NCBI GenBank assembly: GCA_017883235.1
Contig: JADGNY010000071.1
Span: 1 to 35,604 of the forward strand
From: Thermoanaerobaculia bacterium
GTDB lineage: Bacteria; Acidobacteriota; Thermoanaerobaculia; Gp7-AA8
Direction: 5' to 3'
Length of the DNA stretch: 35,604 nt
Shown: piece by piece, positions 6,867 to 15,635 of the stretch
Layout of the letters: the number at the start of each line of letters is the position of its first letter
Position numbering within the stretch: the first letter of the stretch is position 1
Program-made: the position numbers and the translations under genes
Notes under the pieces: generated by a model
What the model saw: the letters and a program-made list of their open reading frames with translations, nothing else
Databases searched by the model: none
Told to the model about the DNA's origin: nothing

Positions 6867-8380
6867 GGCGCCCCCGAGGGAGTCGGGAGTCGGGGGTCGG
6901 GGGTCGGAGAGGATCTCGCTTCATCAGGGTTGAGGGTCGCTCCGGTCTCCGACTCCCGACCCCCGACCCCCTGCTTCCGGCCTACGGCAATCAGACTCAA
7001 CCCGCTCTTCGGTCTCGCTCCATCCAGCGCCTTGAGCAAAGGAACCATCCGGTCGAAGATCTTCGACTGCGCGGCCGGCAGCGCGTTTCGTTTGAAGACG
7101 TTCGAGTTCAGCCTCCAGGCCAGCCTGGCAACGCGGTTCTGGTAGACCGCCTCTTCCACCTCGAAGCCGGCCGCCTGCAGCTTCGCCACCAGCTCGTCCT
7201 TGTCGTAGCGGCGCTGATGGCCGATGCCGCGGTCGAGCGCGCCGAAGAGCTCCTTTCCGGCAGGAACGAAGATGATGATCCGTCCGCCGGGAACGAGCAG
7301 CTTGTTGGCGCGGAGCAACGCCGCCGCGTCGTCATTCGTGTGCTCGAGGACGTTGATGCAGAGGATCGTATCGAAGTTGTTGGCGGCCAGATCGAGCGCA
7401 TCGTCAGAATCGAGATCGAGGCGCTCCACCATCATGCCCGGCCGGCGGCGGAAGGCGTTCCGAAGGCGGTCGATGTACGGCGTTTCCTTGTCCGTGGCCA
7501 CGATCAGCTCGCGCCCGTACAGAAAGCGGGTCATCGTCCCCGATCCGGCGCCGGCTTCCAGCACACGCTGGCCGACGTATGGCGCGATGCGCTCCCAGAT
7601 CCACTGGTTGTATCGCTTGAGCGAGCCGCGGCGCCGCAGCGTCTTGTACGTGGCCGGCTCGTTGGAGGGATCGTCGAAGAGACCGTAGCGGAAGATCGTC
7701 CAGATGGCGCTGAAGCCGTCCTTCCAGTTGATCTTCTTTCCCTCCCAGTAATCGCGGCCGTAGTACGAGATCGGGACCTCGTAGATGCGGTAGCCGCGCC
7801 GGGCCACCTTCGCCGTGATCTCCGGCTCGATCCCGAATCGATTCGACTTTAGGTTGATCGACTGGATGACCTCGCGGCGGAAGACTTTGTAGCAGGTCTC
7901 CATGTCGGTGAGGTCGAGGTTGGTGGTGCAGTTGGAGAGGAAGGTCAGCAGGTTGTTGCCGAGGCGGTGCCAGTAGAGCATCACCCGCCGGGGATAGCCT
8001 TCGAAACGCGAGCCGAAGACGACGTCGGCGTGGCCGTCGACGATCGGCTGGATCAGCTTCGGATATTCGTTCGGGTCGTATTCGAGATCGGCATCCTGGA
8101 TGATGACGATGTCCCCAACCGCCTCGGCGATACCGCGCCGGATGGCGGCCCCTTTCCCCATGTTCACCGGCTGAAAGACGTGGCGGATCTCCGGCCACTG
8201 CGCGGCCAGCGCAGCGACGACGCCTGCGGAGCCGTCGGTCGACTTGTCGTCGACGACGATGATCTCCTTGTCGATCGGGACCTCCCTGACGTGGCGCAAC
8301 AGCTCGGCCACGGTGGAACGCTCGTTGTAGCAGGGGACGATCACCGACAGAAGGGGTGGTTTGGAAGGAAGATCCGGCAT
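6863..8380 (-). CDS. Polyprenyl-phosphate-type GT2 glycosyltransferase fused to SAM methyltransferase
   Basis: The 505-residue protein starts at the ATG at 8380 ([20 protein letters not shown]). Residues 1 to about 240 are a GT2 domain of the dolichol-phosphate mannosyltransferase type: [18 protein letters not shown], the DxD motif in QDADLEYDP, and FGSRF. Residues about 285-440 are a class I methyltransferase ([14 protein letters not shown], then [12 protein letters not shown]). There are no C-terminal membrane helices. The last 35 or so residues are translated from a GGGAGTC-type repeat and are unlikely to be structural. Translation is coupled to the guanylyltransferase downstream, so the pair probably activates and transfers mannose or a related sugar. 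The upstream 34 codons of the open frame are rejected because a TACAAT lies between them and the ATG. Confidence 0.85.
   Translation of the reverse strand: MPDLPSKPPLLSVIVPCYNERSTVAELLRHVREVPIDKEIIVVDDKSTDGSAGVVAALAAQWPEIRHVFQPVNMGKGAAIRRGIAEAVGDIVIIQDADLEYDPNEYPKLIQPIVDGHADVVFGSRFEGYPRRVMLYWHRLGNNLLTFLSNCTTNLDLTDMETCYKVFRREVIQSINLKSNRFGIEPEITAKVARRGYRIYEVPISYYGRDYWEGKKINWKDGFSAIWTIFRYGLFDDPSNEPATYKTLRRRGSLKRYNQWIWERIAPYVGQRVLEAGAGSGTMTRFLYGRELIVATDKETPYIDRLRNAFRRRPGMMVERLDLDSDDALDLAANNFDTILCINVLEHTNDDAAALLRANKLLVPGGRIIIFVPAGKELFGALDRGIGHQRRYDKDELVAKLQAAGFEVEEAVYQNRVARLAWRLNSNVFKRNALPAAQSKIFDRMVPLLKALDGARPKSGLSLIAVGRKQGVGGRESETGATLNPDEARSSPTPDPRLPTPSGAP
6878..6971. repeat. Heptamer inverted repeat forming the 3' end of the glycosyltransferase gene
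   Basis: The left arm (about 6879-6910) carries GGGAGTC and GGGGGTC units. The right arm (about 6944-6971) carries the complement. On the minus strand it encodes the Pro/Ser/Gly-rich C-terminal tail and ends just before the stop. Confidence 0.8.
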
Positions 8381-8390
8381 TTGGAGCGCG

Positions 8391-8401
8391 TATTGTAAGC
8401 T
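8391..8401. promoter_or_regulatory. Overlapping divergent -10 elements
   Basis: Only 31 bp separate the divergent ATGs at 8380 (minus) and 8412 (plus). The minus strand reads TACAAT (8397-8392), 11 nt before its ATG. The plus strand reads TATTGT (8391-8396) or TAAGCT (8396-8401), 15 or 10 nt before its ATG. One symmetric AT-rich box may serve both genes with very short leaders. Confidence 0.45.
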
Positions 8402-8411
8402 GTTGAAAACG

Positions 8412-9788
8412 ATGATCGATTCAGCGGAAAGACCGCCCCACGAAACGAACGAGGTGCTGCGGAAGTTCCTGCACATCGGCATGGGCTTCGGCGCGTTGCT
8501 CCTGCTGCGGATTCCGTGGCGCTACGCCGCGCTGATCGGCGTGGCAGCGATCATCGGCAACTGGCTGTTGCTCCACCGCATCGCCGGGCGCCGCGTCTCG
8601 CGGCATGAGCGCGGCTGGGACGTTGGCCTCATCCTCTATCCTTTCGCCGTCACCGTCCTGATCGTCGTCTTCAACTGGCATCTCGAGATCGCGGCCGTGG
8701 CCTGGGTGCTCCTCGCATTCGGCGACGGATTCTCGACGGTCGTCGGCCAGCGTCTGCCGCTGGCGGCGCTGCCGTGGAACCGCGTCAAGTCGTGGGGCGG
8801 ATTCGCGGCCTTCATCCTCTTCGGAGGGGCGGCGGCATTCGCCATCGCCCGGCTCTTTGGCGCGCCGCAGGATGTCGCCATCGCCGCGGCGGTGCTCGTC
8901 AGCGCCATCGCCGAGTCGTTGCCTCTCGGCATCGACGACAACGCGACCGTGCCCTTCATCGCCGCCGGCGTGCTGGCCGCGATGGCCATCAAGCCGTGGG
9001 TGACGGTGACCTCCGCCCCGCCGATCGCCTGGCCGTGGATCATCGTCAACACGGTGCTGGCAATCGTTGGCTACGCGCTACGCGGCGTCGACGTCTCCGG
9101 CGCGCTGGTGGGATGGATTCTCGGATGCGTGGTGATCCTCGGCGGCGGTCCGCCTCTCTACGTCGCCCTGCTTACCTTCTTCATCCTCGGCACGCTGGCG
9201 ACGAAGCTCGGCTACGCGCGCAAGGCCCGCGAGGGGATGGCGCAGGAGAAGGGAGGGCGGCGCGGCGCCGGCCATGCGGTTGCCAACGTCGGCGTCGCGG
9301 CGATCTGTGCCGTGGCCTGCTGGCGCGGTCTCGGCCTCGTGCCACTGTTCATGGGAATCGCGGCGCTGGCGACGGCGGCCGCCGACACCACCGCTTCTGA
9401 GGTCGGGCAGCTCTTCGGAAAGCGGGCCTTCCTGCCGCTCTCGTTCCGGCGCGTCGAGCGCGGCACGGAGGGAGCGATCTCGATCGAAGGGACGCTGGCA
9501 GGCATCGTGGCCGGCCTCCTCGTCGCCATCGCCGGCACCGCACTGGCCGCACATCAATTCCGTCCGGGGTTTATCGGCAGTGAGTCGATCTACAAATCGA
9601 ACGTCATCGTCGTGCTCACCGCCTGCGCCTTCCTCGGCTCCTACCTGGAATCGATCCTCGGCAGTTGGAACCGCCGCCACGGCTCGCCGATCGCCAACGG
9701 CACCCTCAACTTCGCCAACACGATGTTCGGCGCCTTCCTCTTCTGGGTGGCGTGTCACTGGGTGCCGATGTTCGAGTCCGCTTTCTAG
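8412..9788 (+). CDS. DUF92 / dolichol-phytol kinase-like membrane protein fusion
   Basis: The 458-residue protein has many transmembrane segments. The N-terminal half starts with [15 protein letters not shown], the typical opening of CTP-dependent dolichol/phytol kinase-like (VTE5-type) proteins, and has [12 protein letters not shown] in a cytoplasmic loop. The C-terminal half is a DUF92 domain (VTE6 phytyl-phosphate kinase relatives) with [14 protein letters not shown] and [12 protein letters not shown]. In plants the two activities phosphorylate phytol in sequence; here a one-chain isoprenoid-alcohol kinase is an inference. The start at 8412 follows a leaderless-type promoter. It is divergent from the GT2 gene, which may itself use a polyprenyl phosphate. 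Confidence 0.75.
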   Translation: MIDSAERPPHETNEVLRKFLHIGMGFGALLLLRIPWRYAALIGVAAIIGNWLLLHRIAGRRVSRHERGWDVGLILYPFAVTVLIVVFNWHLEIAAVAWVLLAFGDGFSTVVGQRLPLAALPWNRVKSWGGFAAFILFGGAAAFAIARLFGAPQDVAIAAAVLVSAIAESLPLGIDDNATVPFIAAGVLAAMAIKPWVTVTSAPPIAWPWIIVNTVLAIVGYALRGVDVSGALVGWILGCVVILGGGPPLYVALLTFFILGTLATKLGYARKAREGMAQEKGGRRGAGHAVANVGVAAICAVACWRGLGLVPLFMGIAALATAAADTTASEVGQLFGKRAFLPLSFRRVERGTEGAISIEGTLAGIVAGLLVAIAGTALAAHQFRPGFIGSESIYKSNVIVVLTACAFLGSYLESILGSWNRRHGSPIANGTLNFANTMFGAFLFWVACHWVPMFESAF

Positions 9789-9814
9789 CGCTGCGCGCGT
9801 TGTCGGAGCATGAC

Positions 9815-11086
9815 GTGAATCAGAAGAAACCAAAACGTAAAACGCCGCTGCGGCAGTTCCTTTCCGCGCTCGGTCCGGGCATCGTTACGGGGGCGGCGGA
9901 CGACGATCCCTCCGGCATTGCGACGTACTCGATCGCCGGCGCGCAATTCGGCACGTCGATGCTCTGGACGGCATTTCTCACCTGGCCGCTCATGGCCGCC
10001 GTCCAGATGATGTGCGCGCGGATCGGCATGGTCTCGGGATACGGACTCGCGCAGGCGCTGCGGCGGAAGTTCCCCCGCCCGGTCGTCGCGCTCCTGGCCC
10101 TGGCGCTGCTCATCGCGAACACCATCAACATCGGCGCGGACCTCCTTGGCATGGCGGACGCGGCGCATATGTTGACCGGTGTGAACTCGCACCTCTACGT
10201 CATCCTCTTCGGTGTCGGCATCAGTGCCGCGACGGTATGGCTGCGGTACGGCCAGATCGCGAACACGCTGAAGTGGCTGGCGCTGTTTCTCTTCGCCTAC
10301 GTCGTGACGGCGTTCATCCTGCGGCCGGCCTGGGCGCCGATTCTTCGCGACGCCATCCGTCCGATCATGCCGCACCAGCCGACCGCCTGGGCAACGTTGG
10401 TGGCCATCCTCGGCACGACCATCAGCCCGTACCTCTTCTTCTGGCAGGCGTCGCAGGAAGTGGAGGAGGAGAAGTTCATCGGCCGGAAGCTGACGATCGA
10501 GCGGATCGGCGCGAGCCCGCGTGAGATCGTCAACCGAAAATTCGACATCGGTTTGGGAACCTTCTTCTCGAACGCCGTGATGTTCTTCATCATCGTGACG
10601 ACGGCGATCACGCTTCATCGCCACGGCATTACGAACATCGAGACCTCGCGGCAAGCCGCCGAGGCACTTCGTCCCCTGGCCGGTTCGGGCTGTTACTTCC
10701 TTTTCACGGCGGGTCTGATCGGGACGGGACTCCTGGCCATTCCGACGCTCTCCGGCTCCGCCGCATACGCGCTTGCCGAGACGTTCGGCTGGCATCAGGG
10801 GCTTGACGAGAAGATCGACAAGGCTCGATCTTTCTACGCCGTCGTCCTGCTGTCGATGGCCGTTGGCATCGGGCTGGACTTCGCGAACATCAATTCTGTT
10901 CGCGCGCTCTACTGGACCGCGGTCATCAACGGAGTGCTCGCGCCCTTCCTCCTGTTGGGGATTCTGCTCGTGGCCAGCGATCGCAAGATCATGCATGGCC
11001 AGCCGAGCTCACGTCTCGGCATTGCCACCGTTGCCGTGACCATGCTGCTCATGTTTGGTGCATGTATAGGGATGTTCGTTTTCTGA
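9815..11086 (+). CDS. NRAMP-related divalent metal transporter, non-canonical motifs
   Basis: The 423-residue integral membrane protein has about 11 helices and the NRAMP fold signature GPGIVTGAADDDPSGIATYSI at its first helix. The GTG at 9815 is chosen for GGAG at 9805-9808 with 6-nt spacing. The canonical metal-binding DPGN of helix 1 is DPSG here (31-34). The helix-6 MPH region is replaced by GTTISPYLFFWQ (about residues 200-211), so the methionine ligand is missing. This marks a diverged NRAMP-related subgroup whose substrate may be magnesium or another hard cation rather than manganese or iron; that is inference. It follows the DUF92 gene by 26 nt. Confidence 0.8.
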   Translation: MNQKKPKRKTPLRQFLSALGPGIVTGAADDDPSGIATYSIAGAQFGTSMLWTAFLTWPLMAAVQMMCARIGMVSGYGLAQALRRKFPRPVVALLALALLIANTINIGADLLGMADAAHMLTGVNSHLYVILFGVGISAATVWLRYGQIANTLKWLALFLFAYVVTAFILRPAWAPILRDAIRPIMPHQPTAWATLVAILGTTISPYLFFWQASQEVEEEKFIGRKLTIERIGASPREIVNRKFDIGLGTFFSNAVMFFIIVTTAITLHRHGITNIETSRQAAEALRPLAGSGCYFLFTAGLIGTGLLAIPTLSGSAAYALAETFGWHQGLDEKIDKARSFYAVVLLSMAVGIGLDFANINSVRALYWTAVINGVLAPFLLLGILLVASDRKIMHGQPSSRLGIATVAVTMLLMFGACIGMFVF

Positions 11087-11088
11087 AG

Positions 11089-11291
11089 GCGCTTCGCGCG
11101 TTGTCTGCGCTGTCGCGCGTTGTCTGCGCGCGGCGCGTAGTCGGTGGTCTACAGTTGCGAGGGGCACGACGTTCGGCGGTAGTTACGGGCTCCGCGCTGT
11201 CGTTCATTCTCTGACCACGCGGCCCGCAGGCCGCAAACAACGCGCGTAAGCGCAGACAACGCGGCGAAGCCGCAGACAACGCGCGAAGCGC
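11089..11291. repeat. Inverted repeat between nramp-like and zinc-ribbon genes
   Basis: The outer arms at 11089-11109 and 11271-11291 are 21-bp perfect complements of the form GCGCTTCGCGCG plus TTGTCTGCG. Further partial copies of the CGCAGACAACGCG unit lie inside each arm. The element fills the gap between convergent genes and may act as a bidirectional terminator. A fragment of the same unit (GCGCTTCGCGCGTTG) occurs at about 12923-12937. Confidence 0.7.
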
Positions 11292-11293
11292 AG

Positions 11294-11491
11294 TCAGTGC
11301 ACGTTACGCAGAGCCGCGCGGAAGACCGGCCCGTTCTGGAGCTCGCCGACGACGCGCTCAAGTCCCCGGTTGCTCTGCAGGGCGACGTGCTGCGCGTACT
11401 CATCGCAGACGGGGCAGAGGCGGCGATTCATGTCGGCATCCGGAACGCGCGTGCCACAGAGCCGGCAGGTTGAATCAGCGTTCAGTGCCAT
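11294..11491 (-). CDS. Small zinc-ribbon protein
   Basis: The 65-residue protein has two CxxC knuckles (Cys9/Cys12 in CRLCG and Cys26/Cys29 in CPVCD) spaced as in a zinc ribbon, followed by a helical tail. The start MALNADSTC at 11491 is chosen over upstream in-frame ATGs because TACAAT (11504-11499) ends 7 nt before it and overlaps the alternative starts. The partner or nucleic acid bound is unknown. Confidence 0.6.
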   Translation of the reverse strand: MALNADSTCRLCGTRVPDADMNRRLCPVCDEYAQHVALQSNRGLERVVGELQNGPVFRAALRNVH

Positions 11492-11498
11492 GTGTGAC

Positions 11499-11504
11499 AT
11501 TGTA
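11499..11504 (-). promoter_or_regulatory. Putative -10 element, leaderless start
   Basis: TACAAT on the minus strand lies 7 nt upstream of the ATG at 11491, with no Shine-Dalgarno sequence. Confidence 0.45.
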
Positions 11505-11568
11505 GCATCCACCGTGACGTCCGGGCTACCCGAGGGCGTTGCACGTGTTCAAAATCTGCCCAAAAACT

Positions 11569-12918
11569 ATGACCAGCGATCTCAAGAAAATCGTCATCGT
11601 CGGAAGGCCGAATGTCGGCAAGTCGACGCTCTTCAACCGGTTGGCCGGCAAGCGCCGCGCCCTCACCCACGACATGCCCGGCATGACCCGCGACCGCCTC
11701 TCCGACATCATCACCCTCGATAACGGAAGGCGCTACGAGCTCACCGACACCGGCGGTCTGGAGTATGGCGACTCGCCGATGTCGGCCTTCGCCGGCGAGA
11801 TCCGGGATCAGGCCCGGCGGGCTCTCGAGACCGCCGACTTCATCCTCTTCGTCGTCGATGGCGCGGCCGGCATCCTGACCGAGGACCGCGACATCGCCCA
11901 GGAGCTGCGGCCTGCCTCGGGGCGGACGCTGTTGCTGGTCAACAAAGTCGACCGCCGCGACGCCGAGGCCAATGTGCCGGAGTTCTATGAGCTCGGATTC
12001 GAGCGGATGCTGCCGCTTTCCGCCGAGCACGGCGAAGGGATCGACGAGCTGTTCGACATCATCGGGGAGATCGTCCCGCCGGAGTCGATCGAAGAAGTGG
12101 GCGAGGACGACTACGGCCCGATCCGTATCGCCATCATCGGACGGCCGAACGTCGGCAAGTCATCGCTGCTCAACAGGCTGGCCGACGAAGAGCGCGCCGT
12201 CGTCTCGCCGATCTCCGGCACCACGCGCGACGCCATCGACACCCAGATCGAGCGAGGCAGCCGGAAGTACCTCATCATCGACACCGCCGGCATCCGGCGG
12301 AAGGGGAAGACGCACGACGAGGCCGAGAAGCTCTCCGTCATCTCCGCGCGCAAAGCGATCGAGCGCTGCGAGATTGCCCTGGTCATGATCGACGCCAACG
12401 ACGGCGTGACCGGACAGGACGCCACGGTGGCCGGATACGCCGAGGATGCCGGGAAGGCGGCCATGCTCCTCGTCAACAAGTGGGACGCCTCGGCGCACGA
12501 ACAGGACGATTACAAGAAGGTGGAGGAGGAGATCCGTTTCAAGCTGAAGTTCCTCCCGTACGCGCCGGTGGAGTTCATCTCCGCGAAGACGGGTCGCCGC
12601 GTCGAGAAGATCTTCCCCCGGATCGATGAGATCGTCGACGGCTATCGCAAGCGTTTCCCCACCTCGCAGTTGAACCAGATCCTCGAGCGCGCCATCGCCG
12701 CCCACCAGCCGCCCTCCGTGAAAGGGAAGCCGCGCCGCTTCTACTACACCACCCAGCTCAAGACCCAACCGACGACCATCGCCCTCTTCTCGAACACCGA
12801 CGACACGCTGCATTTCTCGTATCGGCGGTTCCTGGAGAACCAGTTCCGCGATGGGCTGGGGCTGGTGGGATGCCCCATCCACCTTGTGCTCCGTGCGCGG
12901 AAGGGGATGAAGAAGTGA
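11569..12918 (+). CDS. der: Ribosome biogenesis GTPase Der (EngA)
   Basis: This is a double-GTPase for 50S subunit assembly; at 449 residues it has the usual length. The first G domain has GRPNVGKST, DTGG and NKVD. The second has GRPNVGKSS, DTAGIRRKGK and NKWD. A KH-like C-terminal domain follows (about 355-449). The ATG at 11569 matches the normal N-terminus (MTSDLKKIVIVGRPN); an upstream TTG at 11539 in the same frame is less likely. No clear Shine-Dalgarno sequence precedes it. Confidence 0.97.
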   Translation: MTSDLKKIVIVGRPNVGKSTLFNRLAGKRRALTHDMPGMTRDRLSDIITLDNGRRYELTDTGGLEYGDSPMSAFAGEIRDQARRALETADFILFVVDGAAGILTEDRDIAQELRPASGRTLLLVNKVDRRDAEANVPEFYELGFERMLPLSAEHGEGIDELFDIIGEIVPPESIEEVGEDDYGPIRIAIIGRPNVGKSSLLNRLADEERAVVSPISGTTRDAIDTQIERGSRKYLIIDTAGIRRKGKTHDEAEKLSVISARKAIERCEIALVMIDANDGVTGQDATVAGYAEDAGKAAMLLVNKWDASAHEQDDYKKVEEEIRFKLKFLPYAPVEFISAKTGRRVEKIFPRIDEIVDGYRKRFPTSQLNQILERAIAAHQPPSVKGKPRRFYYTTQLKTQPTTIALFSNTDDTLHFSYRRFLENQFRDGLGLVGCPIHLVLRARKGMKK

Positions 12919-12970
12919 GGCTGCGCTTCGCGCGTTGAAGGCAGTTAATGAGCGCAGCGAATTACAACAG

Positions 12971-13096
12971 GAGCGCTGGCGTCTCGCCGGCTGGCCCGGA
13001 GGCGTCTCGCCTCCGGTCTGGCAAGACTCCACACATTCGCTGGTAACCCTCAGCGGCGAGACCGCCGCTGGGCCAGCCGGCGAGACGCCAGCGCTC
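12971..13096. repeat. Long inverted repeat with 27-bp perfect arms
   Basis: The arms at 12971-12997 and 13070-13096 are perfect reverse complements with core GCGTCTCGCCGGC, and shorter hairpins lie between them. The same arm sequence is found at 32675-32896, so this is a dispersed element. It follows der and may stop transcription. Confidence 0.85.
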
Positions 13097-13371
13097 CGAC
13101 CGTGAACCGCTTAAGTTCAGCCATTGGAGGCAAGTGACAGCCGGGATGCCAGGTCAACACGACCTCACATGTGAGAAATACGGGCTGGCTGACCACCAAT
13201 TCCGGTAAATGCGGCGCACCCCTGGAGTCCAATCATAGACTCGTGGAGTCTGATCATCTGAAAGGCAGCTCACTGCCTCCGGGGAACAGGCACACTTCGC
13301 CCCCCATCACTCCCCGCACTCGACTCCCGCATCACCTGCTATACTCTCCCCGTTCTTGGTAAATTTTTCCG
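13097..13371. other. Intergenic stretch upstream of zapA
   Basis: No gene is supported here. The region holds a short imperfect palindrome (TGGAGTCcaatcaTAGACTCg, about 13226-13245) and the zapA promoter box at its right end. The remaining sequence shows nothing recognisable. Confidence 0.5.
13340..13345 (+). promoter_or_regulatory. Putative zapA -10 element
   Basis: TATACT is close to the consensus TATAAT and lies 26 nt upstream of the zapA ATG. No convincing -35 hexamer is seen 15-18 nt upstream. Confidence 0.5.
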
Positions 13372-13665
13372 ATGGACGGTGAATACGACTCGACGACTAC
13401 GGTCGAGATCTTTGGTCAGACGTATAACGTTCGTGGAGAGGGAGACCCGAACTATTTAACGGAGCTTGCGCGGTTCGTCGATTCCAGGATGCGCGAGGTC
13501 GCGGCGCAGGTCGCCACGGTCGACCCAATGAAAATCGCCATCCTGGCGGCTCTCAATATCGCCGATGAGTTTTCCCGCTACAGAAAAGAACGCGCGAATG
13601 CGGTCGGAATCTGGATCGAGAAAACAGAGGAAATGTCGGAGCGGCTCGGGAAGATCATCACCTGA
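13372..13665 (+). CDS. zapA: Cell division protein ZapA
   Basis: ZapA binds FtsZ and bundles its filaments at the division ring. The 97-residue protein has the typical layout: an N-terminal beta part with VEIFGQTYNVRGEGDPNYLTELARFVDSRM, then a long helix (about 50-97) with IAILAALNIADEF that dimerises as a coiled coil. It is followed directly by a structured RNA and rny, a neighbourhood in which zapA and 6S RNA are often found together. Confidence 0.9.
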   Translation: MDGEYDSTTTVEIFGQTYNVRGEGDPNYLTELARFVDSRMREVAAQVATVDPMKIAILAALNIADEFSRYRKERANAVGIWIEKTEEMSERLGKIIT

Positions 13666-13692
13666 GCCATATGTTTTTCAGACAGGCAGTTT

Positions 13693-13911
13693 CGGAGTCC
13701 CTGCAGAGTTCGTGATGAACGATCTAACTCTTGAACCGATGCTTTTCTTACTTCGGGTGCTCGCGTCTTCGCGCCGCGTGCAGGCCGTCGTCCCGAACGG
13801 CTTGTCCGTCCGGGATATGGAGACGGTAGCCTAAACGGCACGGGTAGAGCGCCCACCTGTTTCGGCAGGTTCAAGTAAGAATCCTACACACGGCTCAGGC
13901 GGGGCTCTCCG
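13693..13911 (+). ncRNA. ssrS: Probable 6S RNA
   Basis: The 3' side of zapA lacks a gene but folds as one long rod with nested helices: CGGAG/CTCCG (13693-13697 with 13907-13911), CTTGAACC/GGTTCAAG (13730-13737 with 13868-13875), GGGTGCTC/GAGCGCCC (13755-13762 with 13847-13854), CGTCTTC/GGAGACG (13764-13770 with 13819-13825) and GTCCCG/CGGGAT (13790-13795 with 13811-13816). A closing stem, an internal open region and a long terminal arm are the shape of 6S RNA, which binds RNA polymerase in stationary phase. Position after zapA supports this. Exact ends are uncertain, and about 220 nt is slightly longer than usual. Confidence 0.65.
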
Positions 13912-13958
13912 AATTTCCTCGCGACTGTTGCAAGCCTCCCGACTGGGGAGGTGCAGTT

Positions 13959-15533
13959 TTGAGTATCAACTTTAGTTATGTGATTGCAGTGCTCATCGGT
14001 GTCGTGGGGGCAATCGTCCTCGCCGCTCTCTGGGCAGCCGTTTCCCGTAAACGTGGCGCCGCGCTTCTCGACGAAGCACGCCGCAGCGCCGACCGAATCC
14101 TCGAGGACGCCCGCAAGTCCGCCGAGTCGAAGAGCAAGGAATCCGACCTCGAGGTCAAGGAAAAACTTCTGCAGATGCGGTCGGACTTCGACCGCAAGTC
14201 ACAGCAGCGCAATGACGAGCTGAAAACCAGCGAGCGCCGCCTGCAGCAGAAGGAAGAGAACCTCGACAAGAAAACGCAGCAGCTCGACTCCCGCATGGCC
14301 GAGGTCGAGAAGCGCGACCGCGCCATCGGCGAGCGCGAGAAAACGCTGGAGCAGCGCGAAGGGGAGCTCGGTGACCTCATCGAAGCGCAGCGCCACAAGC
14401 TCGAACAGGTGGCCGGACTCACGGCCGACGAGGCCAAGCGCGAGCTGATTCGCGGCATCGAGAACGACGCCAAACTCGAGGCGGCCCAGATCATCAAACG
14501 CATCGAAACCGAGGCCAACGAGTTCGGCCATCTCAAGGCGCGGAAGATCCTCGGCATGGCCATCCAGCGGATGGCATCGGATTACGTCGCCGAGAACACC
14601 GTTTCGGTCGTCGATCTCCCGAGCGAGGACATGAAGGGCCGCATCATCGGCCGCGAAGGACGCAACATCCGCGCGCTCGAGCTGGCCACCGGCGTCGATC
14701 TCATCGTCGACGACACGCCGGAGGCGGTCATCCTCTCCGGCTTCGATCCGATCCGCCGCGAGATCGCACGCATTTCGCTCGAACGGCTCATGCAGGACGG
14801 CCGCATCCATCCCGCCCGCATCGAAGAGCTGGTCGAGAAGGTTCGCCAGGAGCTCGATCAGAAGCTGTTCGAAGAAGGGGAGGCCGCGGCGTTCTCGCTC
14901 GGCATCACCGATATCCATCCCGAGGTCCTGAGGCTGCTCGGCAGGCTCCGCTACCGTACCTCGTACGGCCAGAACGTTCTGATGCACTCGCTCGAGGTGG
15001 CGCAGCTGGCGGCGCTCATGGCCATCGAGCTCGGCGTCAACGACACCATCGCCAAGCGTGGCGGACTGCTGCACGACATCGGCAAGGCCATCGACCGCGA
15101 GATGGAAGGGACGCACCTCGAGCTCGGCCGGCAGGTGCTCGAGAAGTACGATGAGAAGCGCGAGATCATCCACGCCATGGAGTGCCATCACGGCGACTAC
15201 GACCCGACGACGGTCGAGGCCGTGCTGGTCAACGCCGCCGACGCCCTCTCCGCGGCGCGCCCCGGCGCGCGCCGCGAGATCCTCGAAAACTACGTGCATC
15301 GCCTCGAACGGCTCGAAGGAATCGCCAACTCGATGGAAGGCGTTTCGAAGAGCTTTGCCATCCAGGCCGGGCGCGAGCTTCGCATTATCGTCGACGCGGA
15401 AAAGATCACCGACGAGCAGTCGATCTGGCTCTCGAAAGACGTCGCCCGCAAGATTGAAGCAGAGCTGCAGTATCCGGGTCAGATCAAGGTGACTGTGATC
15501 CGGGAGATGAGGGCGGTCGATTACGCGAAGTAG
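13959..15533 (+). CDS. rny: Ribonuclease Y
   Basis: This is a membrane-anchored endoribonuclease that starts mRNA decay. The 524-residue protein has the family order: an N-terminal membrane helix (about 6-28), a long charged coiled coil (about 35-170), a KH domain with [15 protein letters not shown] (about 223-237), and an HD domain with LMHSLEVA and HDIGKAID (about 340-375). The start is a TTG at 13959, chosen because GGAGGT at 13947-13952 is 6 nt upstream and the membrane helix follows directly. The gene is followed by ymdB, as in other bacteria. Confidence 0.96.
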   Translation: MSINFSYVIAVLIGVVGAIVLAALWAAVSRKRGAALLDEARRSADRILEDARKSAESKSKESDLEVKEKLLQMRSDFDRKSQQRNDELKTSERRLQQKEENLDKKTQQLDSRMAEVEKRDRAIGEREKTLEQREGELGDLIEAQRHKLEQVAGLTADEAKRELIRGIENDAKLEAAQIIKRIETEANEFGHLKARKILGMAIQRMASDYVAENTVSVVDLPSEDMKGRIIGREGRNIRALELATGVDLIVDDTPEAVILSGFDPIRREIARISLERLMQDGRIHPARIEELVEKVRQELDQKLFEEGEAAAFSLGITDIHPEVLRLLGRLRYRTSYGQNVLMHSLEVAQLAALMAIELGVNDTIAKRGGLLHDIGKAIDREMEGTHLELGRQVLEKYDEKREIIHAMECHHGDYDPTTVEAVLVNAADALSAARPGARREILENYVHRLERLEGIANSMEGVSKSFAIQAGRELRIIVDAEKITDEQSIWLSKDVARKIEAELQYPGQIKVTVIREMRAVDYAK

Positions 15534-15540
15534 TTAGTGG

Positions 15541-15627
15541 GCTCTTAGCTCTCAGCTCTTGGCTCTTAGCGGGGCGACGAGCTGGGAGCCGGTTCTCCTA
15601 ACAGCTAAGAACTAACAGCTAAGAGCC
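15541..15627. repeat. Heptamer-built inverted repeat (GCTCTTA type)
   Basis: The left arm (15541-15570) is GCTCTTA, GCTCTCA, GCTCTTG, GCTCTTA in tandem. The right arm (about 15596-15627) read in reverse complement is GCTCTTA, GCTGTTA, GTTCTTA, GCTGTTA. It lies between rny and ymdB and ends 8 nt before the ymdB ATG, so it could affect translation of ymdB. Confidence 0.8.
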
Positions 15628-15635
15628 TGCAACCC

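Noticed and set aside
13836-13886. tRNA-like stretch (GGTAGAGCG, then GGTTCAAG)
   Set aside because: D-loop-like and T-loop-like words occur, but no acceptor stem or full cloverleaf can be drawn; the same bases pair better in the 6S-like rod.
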